A DNA stretch of 64,000 nt, taken from the NCBI RefSeq assembly GCF_002871795.1, contig NZ_PNHL01000004.1, positions 1-64,000 on the forward strand. The letters run 5' to 3'. Source of the DNA: Brachybacterium sp. UMB0905 (GTDB taxonomy: Bacteria; Actinomycetota; Actinomycetes; Actinomycetales; Dermabacteraceae). Shown here piece after piece: positions 51,616 through 60,249 of the stretch. How positions within the stretch are numbered: position 1 is the stretch's first letter; each line of letters opens with the position of its first letter. A program made the position numbers and the translations under genes. The notes under the pieces were generated by a model that saw only the letters and a list, made by a program, of their open reading frames with translations, was not told the DNA's origin and searched no databases.

Positions 51616-52478
51616 GCGTGCCTCCCGCCGGCCGCACCCTCCCGGCGGCGCCGCGGGTTCGGGGCGGCGGCCAGCAGGCGCTGCGTGTACTCATGCTGCG
51701 GATCATCGATCACCGCGGCGCTCGTGCCACGCTCGACCACCACACCGCGGTGCATCACCAGGGTGTCGTCGGAGTAAGTGCGGGCCGAGCCCAGATCGTG
51801 CGTGATGTACAGGATCGCGAGGTCCTCGGTGCGGCGCAGGCCGTCCATGAGGTCCAGGATCTCCTTGCGGATCGTCACATCGAGCATCGACACCGGCTCA
51901 TCGGCCACCAGCACCTCCGGCTCCGCCGCCAGAGCACGGGCGAAGGAGATGCGCTGGCGCTCGCCGCCGGAAAGCTCATGCGGGTAGCGGTGCAGATACC
52001 GTTCCGGCGGATCGAGGTTCACCTTGCGCAGCAGGTCGAGGGACTTCTCCTCCACCTCATCGGCGCCCTTGGCCTTGCCGTGGATGGTCAGGGCCCGGCC
52101 CAGCGTGTAGGAGATCCGATGCACCGGGTTCAGGGAGGAGAAGGGGTCCTGCAGGGTCATCTGCACGGTCTTCGTGTACTGCCGGAACCGGGCGCCCTTC
52201 ATGCCGGTGACGTCCTTGCCGTGCAGCAGGATCTGCCCGGAGGTGACCGGGATGAGCTGCGCGATCATGCGGCCCATGGTGGACTTGCCGGAGCCGGATT
52301 GGCCCACCAGGGCGGTGACCCGGCCCTGATGCAGATCCACCGAGACGTCGTCCACGGCACGGAAGGTGGTGCGGGCGAGGCCCTTCCGGGGACCGCGGAA
52401 GTCCTTGACGATGTTCTGCGCCCGCAGGATCGGAGTGGCCGACGGGGTGGTGTCCGGCGCGGAGGTCGGGACGTTCAC
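51612..52478 (-). CDS. Oligopeptide/dipeptide-type ABC transporter ATPase (DppF/OppF-like)
   Basis: 288 residues. Walker A VGQSGSGKSTMGR, signature LSGGERQRISFARAL, Walker B VLVADEPVSMLDV, and the C-terminal peptide-importer extension (YSDDTLVMHRGVVVERGTSA). It hydrolyses ATP to drive import together with the fused permease-ATPase upstream, which it overlaps by four bases. Context suggests muropeptides or GlcNAc-MurNAc saccharides rather than plain peptides. Confidence 0.92.
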   Translation of the reverse strand: MNVPTSAPDTTPSATPILRAQNIVKDFRGPRKGLARTTFRAVDDVSVDLHQGRVTALVGQSGSGKSTMGRMIAQLIPVTSGQILLHGKDVTGMKGARFRQYTKTVQMTLQDPFSSLNPVHRISYTLGRALTIHGKAKGADEVEEKSLDLLRKVNLDPPERYLHRYPHELSGGERQRISFARALAAEPEVLVADEPVSMLDVTIRKEILDLMDGLRRTEDLAILYITHDLGSARTYSDDTLVMHRGVVVERGTSAAVIDDPQHEYTQRLLAAAPNPRRRREGAAGGRHA

Positions 52479-54316
52479 AGCTGTGCTCCTAGGTTGGACA
52501 GCGACTGCAGCAGCATCCGCGTGTAGGGGTGGCCCGGGGCGGTGTACACGTCCATCGCCGGCCCGTACTCCACGAGCTTCCCGCGCTGCATGATGGCGAT
52601 CGAATCGGAGATCTCCAGCAGCAGCGACAGGTCGTGCGTGGTGAAGATGATTGCGAAGCCGAAGGTCTCCCGCAGGGCCATGATCTGGTCCAGCACCTCG
52701 CGCTGCACCAGCAGGTCCAGGGCCGTCGTCGGCTCATCCATGATGATCACGTCCGGGTCCAGCACCAGGGCGATCGCGATCGCCACCCGCTGCTTCATAC
52801 CGCCGGAGAGCTCATGCGGGTAGGAGGTGATGCGGTCGGGGTCGATCCCCACCTTCACCAGCCGGTCCCGGGCGATCGCCCGGCGCTCGGAGGCGCTGAG
52901 ATCGGGACGATGCTTGGCGATCACGTCATCGAACTGGGCGCCGACGGTGATCACCGGGTTCAGGGCGTTCATGGCGCTCTGGAACACGATGGCAATCTCG
53001 GTCCAGCGCATGGCCCGCAGCGACTCGGGGTCCAGGGCCAGCATGTCCACGTCCCCGCCGCCGGACTCCTCATCGCGGTGGTAGGTCACCGAGCCGCTGA
53101 CCACCTTCGCGGGATTGCGCAGCAGGCGGGTGATGGCGTTGGTGAGGGTGGATTTGCCGGAGCCGGACTCACCGGCCAGGCCCAGCAGCTCCCCGCGATG
53201 CAGGGTGATGGACACATCGTCCACCGCGCGAGTGGTGCCCTCCGCGGAGGGGTAGTCCACCACGAGGTTCTCCACCGTGATGATCGGCTCGCCGGGCACC
53301 TGCACCGGGCGGATCGACGGAGCGATGTGCTGGTCGACCTCCTCGGCGTCCACGGGAGCCTCCCCGGCCGGGGCGGTCTCCACCGAGACCTCGGCGCCGC
53401 CGGCGGTGCTGGAGACCTCGGTGCTGCCGCCACCCGCCGCGGCCAGCAGACCGGGCCGGGCGGACTTCGCCCGGGAGCGCTCGGTGCGCAGGCGCGGGTT
53501 GGCGTACTCGTCGATGCCGAAGTTGATCAGCGCCAGCCCGGCGCCGATCGCGGAGATCGCGAAGCCCGGCGGGATGAACCACCACCAGGCGCCGATGCGC
53601 AGTGCCTGCGCATTCTGCGCGAAGTACAGCATGGAGCCCCAGCTGGTGGTGGTCAGCGAGCCGATGCCCAGGAAGGACAGCCCGGCCTCGGCGAGGATCG
53701 CGCCGATCACCGAGAAGATGAAGCCGCTGACCGCGATGGGCAGGGCATTGGGCAGGATCTCCGCGAAGATGATCCGCAGCCGCGATTCGCCGGTGGCACG
53801 CGCCGCCTCGACGAAGTCGCGGTTGCGCAGCGAGAGGGTCTGAGCGCGCAGCACACGGGCCGCACCCGCCCACGACGTGATGGTGATGACGATCGCGACG
53901 GAGACCATGCCCTGGGTGGGCAGCCAGCCGGTGAGCACCACCAGCAGCGGCAGCCCCGGGATCACCAGGAACACCGAGGTGAGGATGTACAGGATGTCAT
54001 CCACGATGCCGCGCAGGTAGCCGCCGATCAGGCCGACCACCACGGAGATGATCTGCGAGAACACCCCGGCGAACAGGCCCACCAGCAGGGAGACCCGGGC
54101 GCCGTGCACGAACTGGGAGAAGACGTCCTGACCCAGCTGGGTGGTGCCGAACCAGTGCTTGGCGGATGGGCCGGAGAGGATCTCGGGACCGGAGGCGCGC
54201 GGACCGTAGGGGGTGATCATCGGCCCGAAGATCGCGATCAGCACGAAGATGATGACGATCACGAGCCCGGCCCGGACCTTGCCCGAGGTGGGGATGAAAC
54301 GGGAGATACGGCTCAT
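52475..54316 (-). CDS. Fused ABC permease (DppC-like) and ATPase (DppD-like)
   Basis: 613 residues in one frame. Residues 1-280 are a DppC-type permease with about six helices and the EAA loop FVEAARATGESRLRIIFAEI. Residues 280-345 are an Ala/Gly/Glu linker. Residues 345-613 are a complete ATPase with Walker A AGESGSGKSTLTN near 380, signature LSGGMKQRVAIAIAL near 500, and Walker B VIIMDEPTTALDL. These are normally two proteins. The fusion would fix one permease to one ATPase subunit. It lies between the DppB-like permease and the DppF-like ATPase. Confidence 0.92.
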   Translation of the reverse strand: MSRISRFIPTSGKVRAGLVIVIIFVLIAIFGPMITPYGPRASGPEILSGPSAKHWFGTTQLGQDVFSQFVHGARVSLLVGLFAGVFSQIISVVVGLIGGYLRGIVDDILYILTSVFLVIPGLPLLVVLTGWLPTQGMVSVAIVITITSWAGAARVLRAQTLSLRNRDFVEAARATGESRLRIIFAEILPNALPIAVSGFIFSVIGAILAEAGLSFLGIGSLTTTSWGSMLYFAQNAQALRIGAWWWFIPPGFAISAIGAGLALINFGIDEYANPRLRTERSRAKSARPGLLAAAGGGSTEVSSTAGGAEVSVETAPAGEAPVDAEEVDQHIAPSIRPVQVPGEPIITVENLVVDYPSAEGTTRAVDDVSITLHRGELLGLAGESGSGKSTLTNAITRLLRNPAKVVSGSVTYHRDEESGGGDVDMLALDPESLRAMRWTEIAIVFQSAMNALNPVITVGAQFDDVIAKHRPDLSASERRAIARDRLVKVGIDPDRITSYPHELSGGMKQRVAIAIALVLDPDVIIMDEPTTALDLLVQREVLDQIMALRETFGFAIIFTTHDLSLLLEISDSIAIMQRGKLVEYGPAMDVYTAPGHPYTRMLLQSLSNLGAQL

Positions 54317-54317
54317 C

Positions 54318-55295
54318 TCAGGCCTCCACTCGAGTGCGCGGATCCAGGAACACGTACACCACGTCCGCGAGGAGGTTCGCGAGGATCACGGTGAAGGAGA
54401 TCATGAGGAACAGGCCCTGCATAAGGGGGAAGTCCTGGCCCTGCACAGCCTGGAACAGGATGTACCCGATCCCGGGGTAGTTGAAGATGACCTCGGTGAG
54501 CATCGAGCCGCTCACCACGGCGCCCAGCGACATGGCGAAACCGGTGATGGACGGCAGGATCGCGTTGCGCGCCCCGTAGGTGAACAGCACCGTGCGCGGG
54601 CGCAGGCCCTTCGCCTCGGCCATCGTCACGTAGTCCTCGCCCAGCACGGTCACGGTCATGTTGCGCATGCCGATGACGCTGCCGGCGAAGGAGCTGAGGA
54701 TGATCGTGATCGCCGGCAGCAGCGAGTGGTAGAGCACCGAGAGGATGTACTCCGGGTACCAGCCGCGCACCAGGAAGCGGTCCGCACCGCCCGCCACCGG
54801 GAACCAGCCCAGGTTCACGGAGAACACGAGCACCAGCAGCAGCGCCATCCAGAAGTACGGCACGGCGTTGAGGAAGGTCAGGGCCGGCAGGGTGTAGTCC
54901 GAGAGCCGGCCGCGCCGCCAGGCGAGGATGACGCCCAGGCCCGTGCCCAGCAGGAAGCTCAGCACAGTGGTGGTGCCCACCAGGCCCAGGGTCCACGGCA
55001 GGGCGCTCAGCGCGATCTCGCTGACCGGCACCGGGAAGTACGTGATGGAGCGCCCGAAGTCACCGGTGAGGATCTGCCCCATGTACTGGATGTACTGCAC
55101 CAGCAGCGGTTCGTCGGAGATGCCGTAGGCGGCGGTGAGAGCCGCGACGGCGTCGGGGGAGATCTGTCCCTCCATCCGCTCCATGAGCAGGGTGACGGGG
55201 TCACCGGGCATGAGGCGCGGGATGAGGAAGTTCAAGGTGATCGCTGCCCACAGGATGAACGTGTAGAGCAGGACCTTCCGCAACAGATACTTCAC
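54318..55295 (-). CDS. ABC transporter permease, DppB-like
   Basis: 325 residues. N-terminal helix (LLYTFILWAAITLNFLIPRL), family motif LMPGDPVTLLM, further helices, and the EAA loop YVTMAEAKGLRPRTVLFTYG. It pairs with the fused permease-ATPase to form the channel. It is separated from the binding-protein gene by a strong hairpin. Confidence 0.93.
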   Translation of the reverse strand: MKYLLRKVLLYTFILWAAITLNFLIPRLMPGDPVTLLMERMEGQISPDAVAALTAAYGISDEPLLVQYIQYMGQILTGDFGRSITYFPVPVSEIALSALPWTLGLVGTTTVLSFLLGTGLGVILAWRRGRLSDYTLPALTFLNAVPYFWMALLLVLVFSVNLGWFPVAGGADRFLVRGWYPEYILSVLYHSLLPAITIILSSFAGSVIGMRNMTVTVLGEDYVTMAEAKGLRPRTVLFTYGARNAILPSITGFAMSLGAVVSGSMLTEVIFNYPGIGYILFQAVQGQDFPLMQGLFLMISFTVILANLLADVVYVFLDPRTRVEA

Positions 55296-55363
55296 TGCGG
55301 GTCCTCCGGGTGCGGGAGTCGGGATGGGGCGTTTCGAAGAAAGCGGTGACAGCGGGGACGGGG

Positions 55364-55408
55364 GCCGACGGGTCGGGAGCCCCGCGGGGAGGCTCCCGAC
55401 CCGTCGGC
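55364..55408 (-). terminator. Strong hairpin between binding-protein and permease genes
   Basis: A perfect 18-bp inverted repeat with a 9-base loop starts six bases after the binding-protein stop and lies before the DppB-like permease gene. Such hairpins in binding-protein operons usually slow read-through and protect the upstream mRNA, giving more binding protein than membrane components. Confidence 0.65.
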
Positions 55409-55413
55409 TGTGA

Positions 55414-57093
55414 TCAGCCCTCGTTCGGGGTGAGCTTCTGGACGATCAGCAGCCGGTCCGGGGTCTGGAACGGTGCGCCCAGGGCGTAGGGGTCATCGTC
55501 GTTCGGGAAGCCGGTCCAGTTCTCGGTGTTGTAGTGGAACCAGTTCGGCGCCGGGTAGAGCGGAATGTTCGGCATCTGCTCGACCATGATCTGCTGCAGG
55601 TCGCCGATGGCCTCGGCGCGGGCGTCCTCATCGGCGGCGACCGAGTACGCCTCGAAGGCGGCGTCGGCGTCCTCGTCGTAGTACCGGCCGAAGTTCTGGG
55701 TGACCGCGCCGGAGTCCACCTTGTACTCCGAGCTCATCATGTAGCGGTACATGTCGAAGGGGGTGTTCCCGGCGCCAAAGGCACCCAGGTTGAGCACGAA
55801 CTGGCCGGTGCCGCGCTTTTCGATGTACGACTCGAGGGACACACCCTGCGGGGTGAGCTTGACGCCCACCTTCTCGAACTGCTCGCCCAGGAGCGTGGCG
55901 ACGTCGATGAGGTCCACCCAGTCCGAGGGCAGCTCGACGGTGAAGTCGAGCTTGTCACCGTTCGGGGCCACGCGGATCCCGTCGGAACCCTTTTCGTAGC
56001 CGGCCTCATCGAGGATGCGGTTGGCCTCTTCGGGGTCGTAGGTGAACTCCGCATCCGTGTACTCCGCGGAGATCGCGTCCTCAAAGGTGGGCTTGGGCAG
56101 CGCGGTGGGATGCGCGGGCTTGACGTAGTCCTGCATCGCGACCTCGCAGATCTGCTGGCGGTTGATCGCGTGGGACAGGCCCTTCTTGAGCTCCACGTCA
56201 TCCCACAGCTCGTTCTCGCTGTTGGGGATCAGAGAGACGACACCGGCACCGGGCAGCCACGTGCCGCGGTTCTCGGGATCGGCCTTGTGGTAGATGTCCT
56301 CGACATTGGCGACGAAGCCGCCAGCCCAGTCGATATCGCCCGCGGCGAGGGTGTTGACGAAGGTCTCACCGGTGATGGCGGGGAACTGCAGCTCGGGGAC
56401 CTGGAAGCCCTCCTCGTTCCAGTAGTCCTCGCGCTTGGTGAGGGTGTACAGCTGCTCGCCGAACTGGCCCAGCACGTAGGGGCCGGTGCCGATGGGCTCC
56501 TCGATGACCGCCTCGATGGGGTCGAGGTCCTTCCAGATGTGCTCGGGCAGCATCTGGATATTGCCGATGGCCTCGCGGTAGGCCAGCTGCGGGGTCTCGA
56601 AGGTGACCTCGGCGGTGAGCTCGTCCACGGCCTTAGCGTCCTTGATGGGGCGGGCGGTGGTATTGGTAGCGGGCTCGTCGCGCATCATCAGGAAGTTGAA
56701 CACGACGTCATCGGCATCGAAGGCCTCGCCGTCGCTCCAGGTGACACCCTCGCGCAGGGTGAAGGTGATGACGGTGCCGTCCTCGTTGTACTCCATGGAC
56801 TCCGCGAGCCACGGCATCTGGTTGCCCAGCTGGATCGGGGTGGAGATCATGAGCGGCTCGTAGACGAAGGAGCGCGAGCCGTTCAGCGAGGTGGGGCTGA
56901 AGGGGTTGAAGTTCTGCTGGAAGGTGTTGGCGCCGACGGGGTAGAGCGTCAGCGGCGGCAGCTGGCGGTTGTCGCCGCCGCCCCCGGTGCCGCCCCCGCC
57001 GCCACCGGATCCGCCGCTGCAGGCGGCGAGACCCGCGGTGGTCACTGCGCCGGCGGCTCCGGCGGCGATCGCACGTCGTCGTGAGATGAGCAT
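55414..57093 (-). CDS. ABC transporter substrate-binding lipoprotein (peptide/muropeptide type)
   Basis: 559 residues from ATG at 57093 (AAAGGA just upstream); a longer frame begins at 57210 but its extra residues look non-coding. The N-terminus [19 protein letters not shown] leads to lipobox LAACSGG and a Gly-rich linker, so it is a lipoprotein, probably Tat-exported. The body is a family 5 (oligopeptide) binding protein: [20 protein letters not shown] is the family signature. It is the first gene of the importer-murQ-murR operon. The family covers peptides and some oligosaccharides; a muropeptide or GlcNAc-MurNAc ligand is inferred from context. Confidence 0.92.
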   Translation of the reverse strand: MLISRRRAIAAGAAGAVTTAGLAACSGGSGGGGGGTGGGGDNRQLPPLTLYPVGANTFQQNFNPFSPTSLNGSRSFVYEPLMISTPIQLGNQMPWLAESMEYNEDGTVITFTLREGVTWSDGEAFDADDVVFNFLMMRDEPATNTTARPIKDAKAVDELTAEVTFETPQLAYREAIGNIQMLPEHIWKDLDPIEAVIEEPIGTGPYVLGQFGEQLYTLTKREDYWNEEGFQVPELQFPAITGETFVNTLAAGDIDWAGGFVANVEDIYHKADPENRGTWLPGAGVVSLIPNSENELWDDVELKKGLSHAINRQQICEVAMQDYVKPAHPTALPKPTFEDAISAEYTDAEFTYDPEEANRILDEAGYEKGSDGIRVAPNGDKLDFTVELPSDWVDLIDVATLLGEQFEKVGVKLTPQGVSLESYIEKRGTGQFVLNLGAFGAGNTPFDMYRYMMSSEYKVDSGAVTQNFGRYYDEDADAAFEAYSVAADEDARAEAIGDLQQIMVEQMPNIPLYPAPNWFHYNTENWTGFPNDDDPYALGAPFQTPDRLLIVQKLTPNEG

Positions 57094-57225
57094 GATGGTC
57101 CTTTCCGAGGGGCTGGTCCCCGGGGCGGGGACGGAAGTGGGGAACTGCGGTGGTCCGCCGACGTCGCCGTGCTGCGGTGCACGGCCGGGTGCTGAGGTGT
57201 CACCCATCACAGCGTGGACTCGATA

Positions 57226-57266
57226 GTAATTTTCTTACGCGACGGATAGTGCCGTAAAACACTTAC
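57226..57266. promoter_or_regulatory. Two tandem GTAA-N5-TTAC palindromes, candidate MurR operator
   Basis: GTAATTTTCTTAC (57226-57238) and GTAAAACACTTAC (57254-57266) share the same inverted half-sites and are 28 bases apart, centre to centre. They lie 130-175 bases upstream of the binding-protein start. A regulator dimer bound to each site could touch its neighbour. A shared element GTAWGWAAATT also occurs in reverse orientation in the namZ-nagZ gap (about 60174-60187). The operator role is inferred. Confidence 0.6.
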
Positions 57267-57329
57267 TGAGACCGCTTCGTGACCTGCAGTACCGACGGTG
57301 CCGGCCGACGGTTCCGGTCAGCGCCGTGG

Positions 57330-58289
57330 TCACAGGGCGCGACGCATGGTGGTGAAGCGCCGATACACCTCGAAACCAACTTTCCTGTAGAGGATCCCGG
57401 CGGGGGAGTGCTCCCCGGTCCAGAGGAACCACGAGGTGTGCGCGCCCTCGGCCTGCTGGGCGCGCAGGGTGGCGTTGAGCAGGGTGCGCCCGAGCCCTCG
57501 GCCGCGCTGCTCCTCATCCACCCCGTAGGGACCGAACCGCTCGATCGAATCCCGATACGAGCCGTAGGTGGACACCCCCACCACGTGACCGTCGGGCGCG
57601 CGGATGATCAGCACGTGGCGGCCGTCGTCCTGCTCGGGGGCGGCTGCGCGCAGGATCGTCGCCCAGTCCGGGGCCAGACGCGTCGCGGCGAAGGCGATCG
57701 TCTCGGGCATATCGTCGGCGCTTGCGAGGCTGAGGCGGTATCCCGCGGCCTCCTGCTGCGCGCGCAGCTCCCGGTCCTGCTCGGGGATCTGCCAGCCATC
57801 CAGGCTGATGCGCATCGCCACGGACTCGCCCTGCGCGGTGAAGCCGTGGGCGAGCAGCAGCTCATGCATCTGGGGCCAGGCGGTGCGGTCTACCCCGGGC
57901 CAGAAGTACCCCTGCGGATACCCGCCGATGGTCACCTGCCGGGCGCCCCGCTCCCGCAGATGCTCGAGCGCTCCATCCACCAGGCGACCGGCGAGGTCCC
58001 CGGCATCGGGCAGAGCGGGATCCACTGCCCCCACCGTGAGGTACCCCTGCTCCGGCTGAGCGGGAATGCCGCCCTCGGCGCAGGTCGCGTAGAGGAACCC
58101 CAGAAGCGTGCCATCCCCGGACTCGGCCAGCTGGAGGCCGCCGGGCCGATGGTTGGGCTCCAGCAGCACGCGGTCGCGCAGCAGACGCGGCGAGACGGGA
58201 TCGGTGGGCAGGCAGCGGCCCAGCAGCTCTGCCATCGCCTCCAGATCACCGGGGCGCAGTGGGCGGGACGAGATCCTCGGGGTGGTCAT
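57330..58289 (-). CDS. Tandem GNAT acetyltransferase
   Basis: 319 residues from ATG at 58289. There are two GNAT-like halves. The first (about 1-150) has GYLTVGAVDPALPDAGDLAG. The second (about 165-319) has YGVDEEQRGRGLGRTLLNAT, the acetyl-CoA pyrophosphate loop, and ends ILYRKVGFEVYRRFTT. It overlaps the deacetylase gene by four bases. The pairing of a PIG-L deacetylase with a tandem GNAT is similar to MshB/MshD of mycothiol synthesis, but the neighbours point to amino sugars or muropeptides. The substrate is unknown. Confidence 0.85.
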   Translation of the reverse strand: MTTPRISSRPLRPGDLEAMAELLGRCLPTDPVSPRLLRDRVLLEPNHRPGGLQLAESGDGTLLGFLYATCAEGGIPAQPEQGYLTVGAVDPALPDAGDLAGRLVDGALEHLRERGARQVTIGGYPQGYFWPGVDRTAWPQMHELLLAHGFTAQGESVAMRISLDGWQIPEQDRELRAQQEAAGYRLSLASADDMPETIAFAATRLAPDWATILRAAAPEQDDGRHVLIIRAPDGHVVGVSTYGSYRDSIERFGPYGVDEEQRGRGLGRTLLNATLRAQQAEGAHTSWFLWTGEHSPAGILYRKVGFEVYRRFTTMRRAL

Positions 58290-58984
58290 GGCAGCGTCTC
58301 CAGCATCGGGGTGGGGTCGGCGGCGAGGGCCACGGCGCGCGGCAGGCCCGCGAGACAGCCCCGCAGGGTCATCTGCGCCGTGTAGTAGTCGATGTAGCGG
58401 AAGCCGTAGGTCTCCCCGCGCGCGAAGGCCTGCCCGGAGATTGCCGCGGACCAGGCCTGGAACGCGTCCTCGGAGATCTCTGCCGCGCAGGTGGGGGTGA
58501 AGCCCTCGGCATCCTCCCAGTTCTCGGTGAACAGCAGCTCGGCGATGCCGTGGCGCTCCCCGAGCTCTGGCGCGAAGCCCGGCAGGCCGCTCAGCAGTCG
58601 AGCCCGCTGGGCGGCGTGGGAGGCGCAGGTGTGATCGGTGTGGATGCTGCGCGGCCAATGCGCGATCAGCAGCTCCGGACGGATCTCGCGCAGCAGCGGC
58701 ACGAGCTCGCGGGCCGCCTGCTCCACGTCGGTCAGCTCCCCATCGGCCACCTCTCCCACCAGGTGGAACTCGGCGCCGATGCCGCGGGCGAATTCCTGCG
58801 CTTCTGCGATCTTCTGCGCCCGGTACTCCTGCTGCCCCAGGCGCGGATGGCCACGCTCCCCGGCCGTGAGGGCCACGAGCACGGACCGCCCGCCGTCCAG
58901 GACGTTCTGGGCCAGCAGCGGTCCCGCCGCGAGGTCCATGTCCCCGATATGACCGCCGACGGCGAGGATCGTGCGCGCCCTCAC
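58286..58984 (-). CDS. PIG-L family deacetylase
   Basis: 232 residues from the GTG at 58984, which overlaps the upstream stop (GTGA). ILAVGGHIGDMDLAAGP is the zinc-site motif, read as GHIGD instead of the usual AHPDD: the histidine and the zinc-binding aspartate are kept but the first aspartate is glycine. The third ligand region reads HWPRSIHTDHT. Family members remove N-acetyl groups from GlcNAc-type sugars. In this operon an amino sugar from peptidoglycan is the likely substrate. Confidence 0.85.
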   Translation of the reverse strand: MRARTILAVGGHIGDMDLAAGPLLAQNVLDGGRSVLVALTAGERGHPRLGQQEYRAQKIAEAQEFARGIGAEFHLVGEVADGELTDVEQAARELVPLLREIRPELLIAHWPRSIHTDHTCASHAAQRARLLSGLPGFAPELGERHGIAELLFTENWEDAEGFTPTCAAEISEDAFQAWSAAISGQAFARGETYGFRYIDYYTAQMTLRGCLAGLPRAVALAADPTPMLETLP

Positions 58985-60135
58985 CGCAGATCCTCCTGCG
59001 GGGACGGAGCGGGCGGCGAGTCGGCGAGGACCTGGGCGAGGTCCTTCCCGGCGTCGATGCCGTGGCGCAGGGCCGGCGAGCCCCACAGCAGGTCGATGAA
59101 GGGCGGATGCCCCTCGGGCCGGGGCGGCACCAGATCGGTCTGCTCGCGCCAGATGGGCTGCTCGGGGTACAGGCGATGCGCCGCATCGATCACCGCGAAG
59201 CCCACGGCGAGAGGATCCAGCGCCGCGGGATCGATGACGTGGATCTGCACGCCGTGCAGCGTGAGCCCGGAGTGTTTGGAGAACATCGGCCGCAGCATCG
59301 CCTCGCGGATCTCCACCCCGGGCAGCTGGCGTTCCCGCAGGGCGGCGGCCAGGCGGGCATCGGTCCAGGGGGCGCCGATCAGCTCGAAAGGACGCGTGGT
59401 GCCGCGGCCCTCCGAGAGCGAGGTCCCCTCGATGAGGCCGAGCCCCGGGTACAGGACCGCGGTGGTGGGGGTGGGGATGTTCGGCGAGGGCATCACCCAG
59501 CGCTCTGGCGCGAGCGGATCATCGTCGGCCCCGGGGCGGGCCTCGAGCACGCTCACGAGGTCTGCGCATGCGCGGCGGCGGGCGAACCAGGTGCCGAGCT
59601 CCCCGATGGTCAGGCCGTGGCGCAGCGGGATGTCCACCCGGCCGACGAAGCTCGAGCAGCTCTCCTCCAGGCCCGGGCCCTGGACCGTGGGGCCCAGGGG
59701 GTTGGGGCGGTCGGCGATGATCAGCGGGATGCCGACGTCCTGCGCGGCGCACAGCACGTCGTACATCGTCCACATGTAGGTGTAGAAGCGGGTGCCGATG
59801 TCCTGCAGGTCCAGCAGGATCTGCTCGGCCTGGGAGCCGCGGATCAGCTCGGCGATCGCGGGGGGATCCAGGCGGTACGTGTCCAGCAGCGGCACGCCGG
59901 TGCGCTCATCGCGGCCATCGCCGTCGCTGTCCCCGGCCTGGGCGGCACCCCAGTAGCCGTGCTCCGGGGTCAGCACGCCCACCAGCGGGATCCCGGCGGC
60001 GACCAGGCCGTCGAGGCCGCGCGTGAGATCGGCGGCCACCGAGGTGTAGTTCGCGCACAGCAGGGTGGGGCGGTCCGGGATCAGGGCGGGATCAGCCAGC
60101 AGGCGATCCAGGCCGGTCCCCTTGGTGGCAACCAC
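58981..60135 (-). CDS. namZ: DUF1343 exo-beta-N-acetylmuramidase NamZ
   Basis: 384 residues if started at GTG 60135, which has GAGGAG at seven bases; ATG 60150 is the alternative. Motifs of the family are PLVGVLTPEHGYWGAAQAGD, LLDLQDIGTRFYTYMWTMYD, IPLIIADRPNPLG and GTSLSEGRGTTRPFELIGAP. NamZ (YbbC) removes non-reducing-end MurNAc from peptidoglycan fragments. The Bacillus enzyme is exported; here no signal peptide is visible, so the reaction should take place in the cytosol. It is divergent from nagZ and first in the namZ-deacetylase-GNAT run. Confidence 0.92.
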   Translation of the reverse strand: MVATKGTGLDRLLADPALIPDRPTLLCANYTSVAADLTRGLDGLVAAGIPLVGVLTPEHGYWGAAQAGDSDGDGRDERTGVPLLDTYRLDPPAIAELIRGSQAEQILLDLQDIGTRFYTYMWTMYDVLCAAQDVGIPLIIADRPNPLGPTVQGPGLEESCSSFVGRVDIPLRHGLTIGELGTWFARRRACADLVSVLEARPGADDDPLAPERWVMPSPNIPTPTTAVLYPGLGLIEGTSLSEGRGTTRPFELIGAPWTDARLAAALRERQLPGVEIREAMLRPMFSKHSGLTLHGVQIHVIDPAALDPLAVGFAVIDAAHRLYPEQPIWREQTDLVPPRPEGHPPFIDLLWGSPALRHGIDAGKDLAQVLADSPPAPSPQEDLR

Positions 60136-60249
60136 GGGCAGACTCCTCATCGAGATGCGGATCACAACGTGTGGATACAATTTACATACCCGCCATCGTG
60201 GATGCAAAGGATTGTCGTCCGGGTGGGTTGAGGTCGAGAGGAGCCCTGC

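Noticed and set aside
57094..57210. Longer start for the peptide-type binding protein
   Set aside because: It would bury the lipoprotein signal behind 39 extra residues; ATG 57093 has its own ribosome binding site and gives a normal signal peptide.
60181..60209. nagZ promoter with TTTACA as -35
   Set aside because: No acceptable -10 box lies 16-18 bases downstream.
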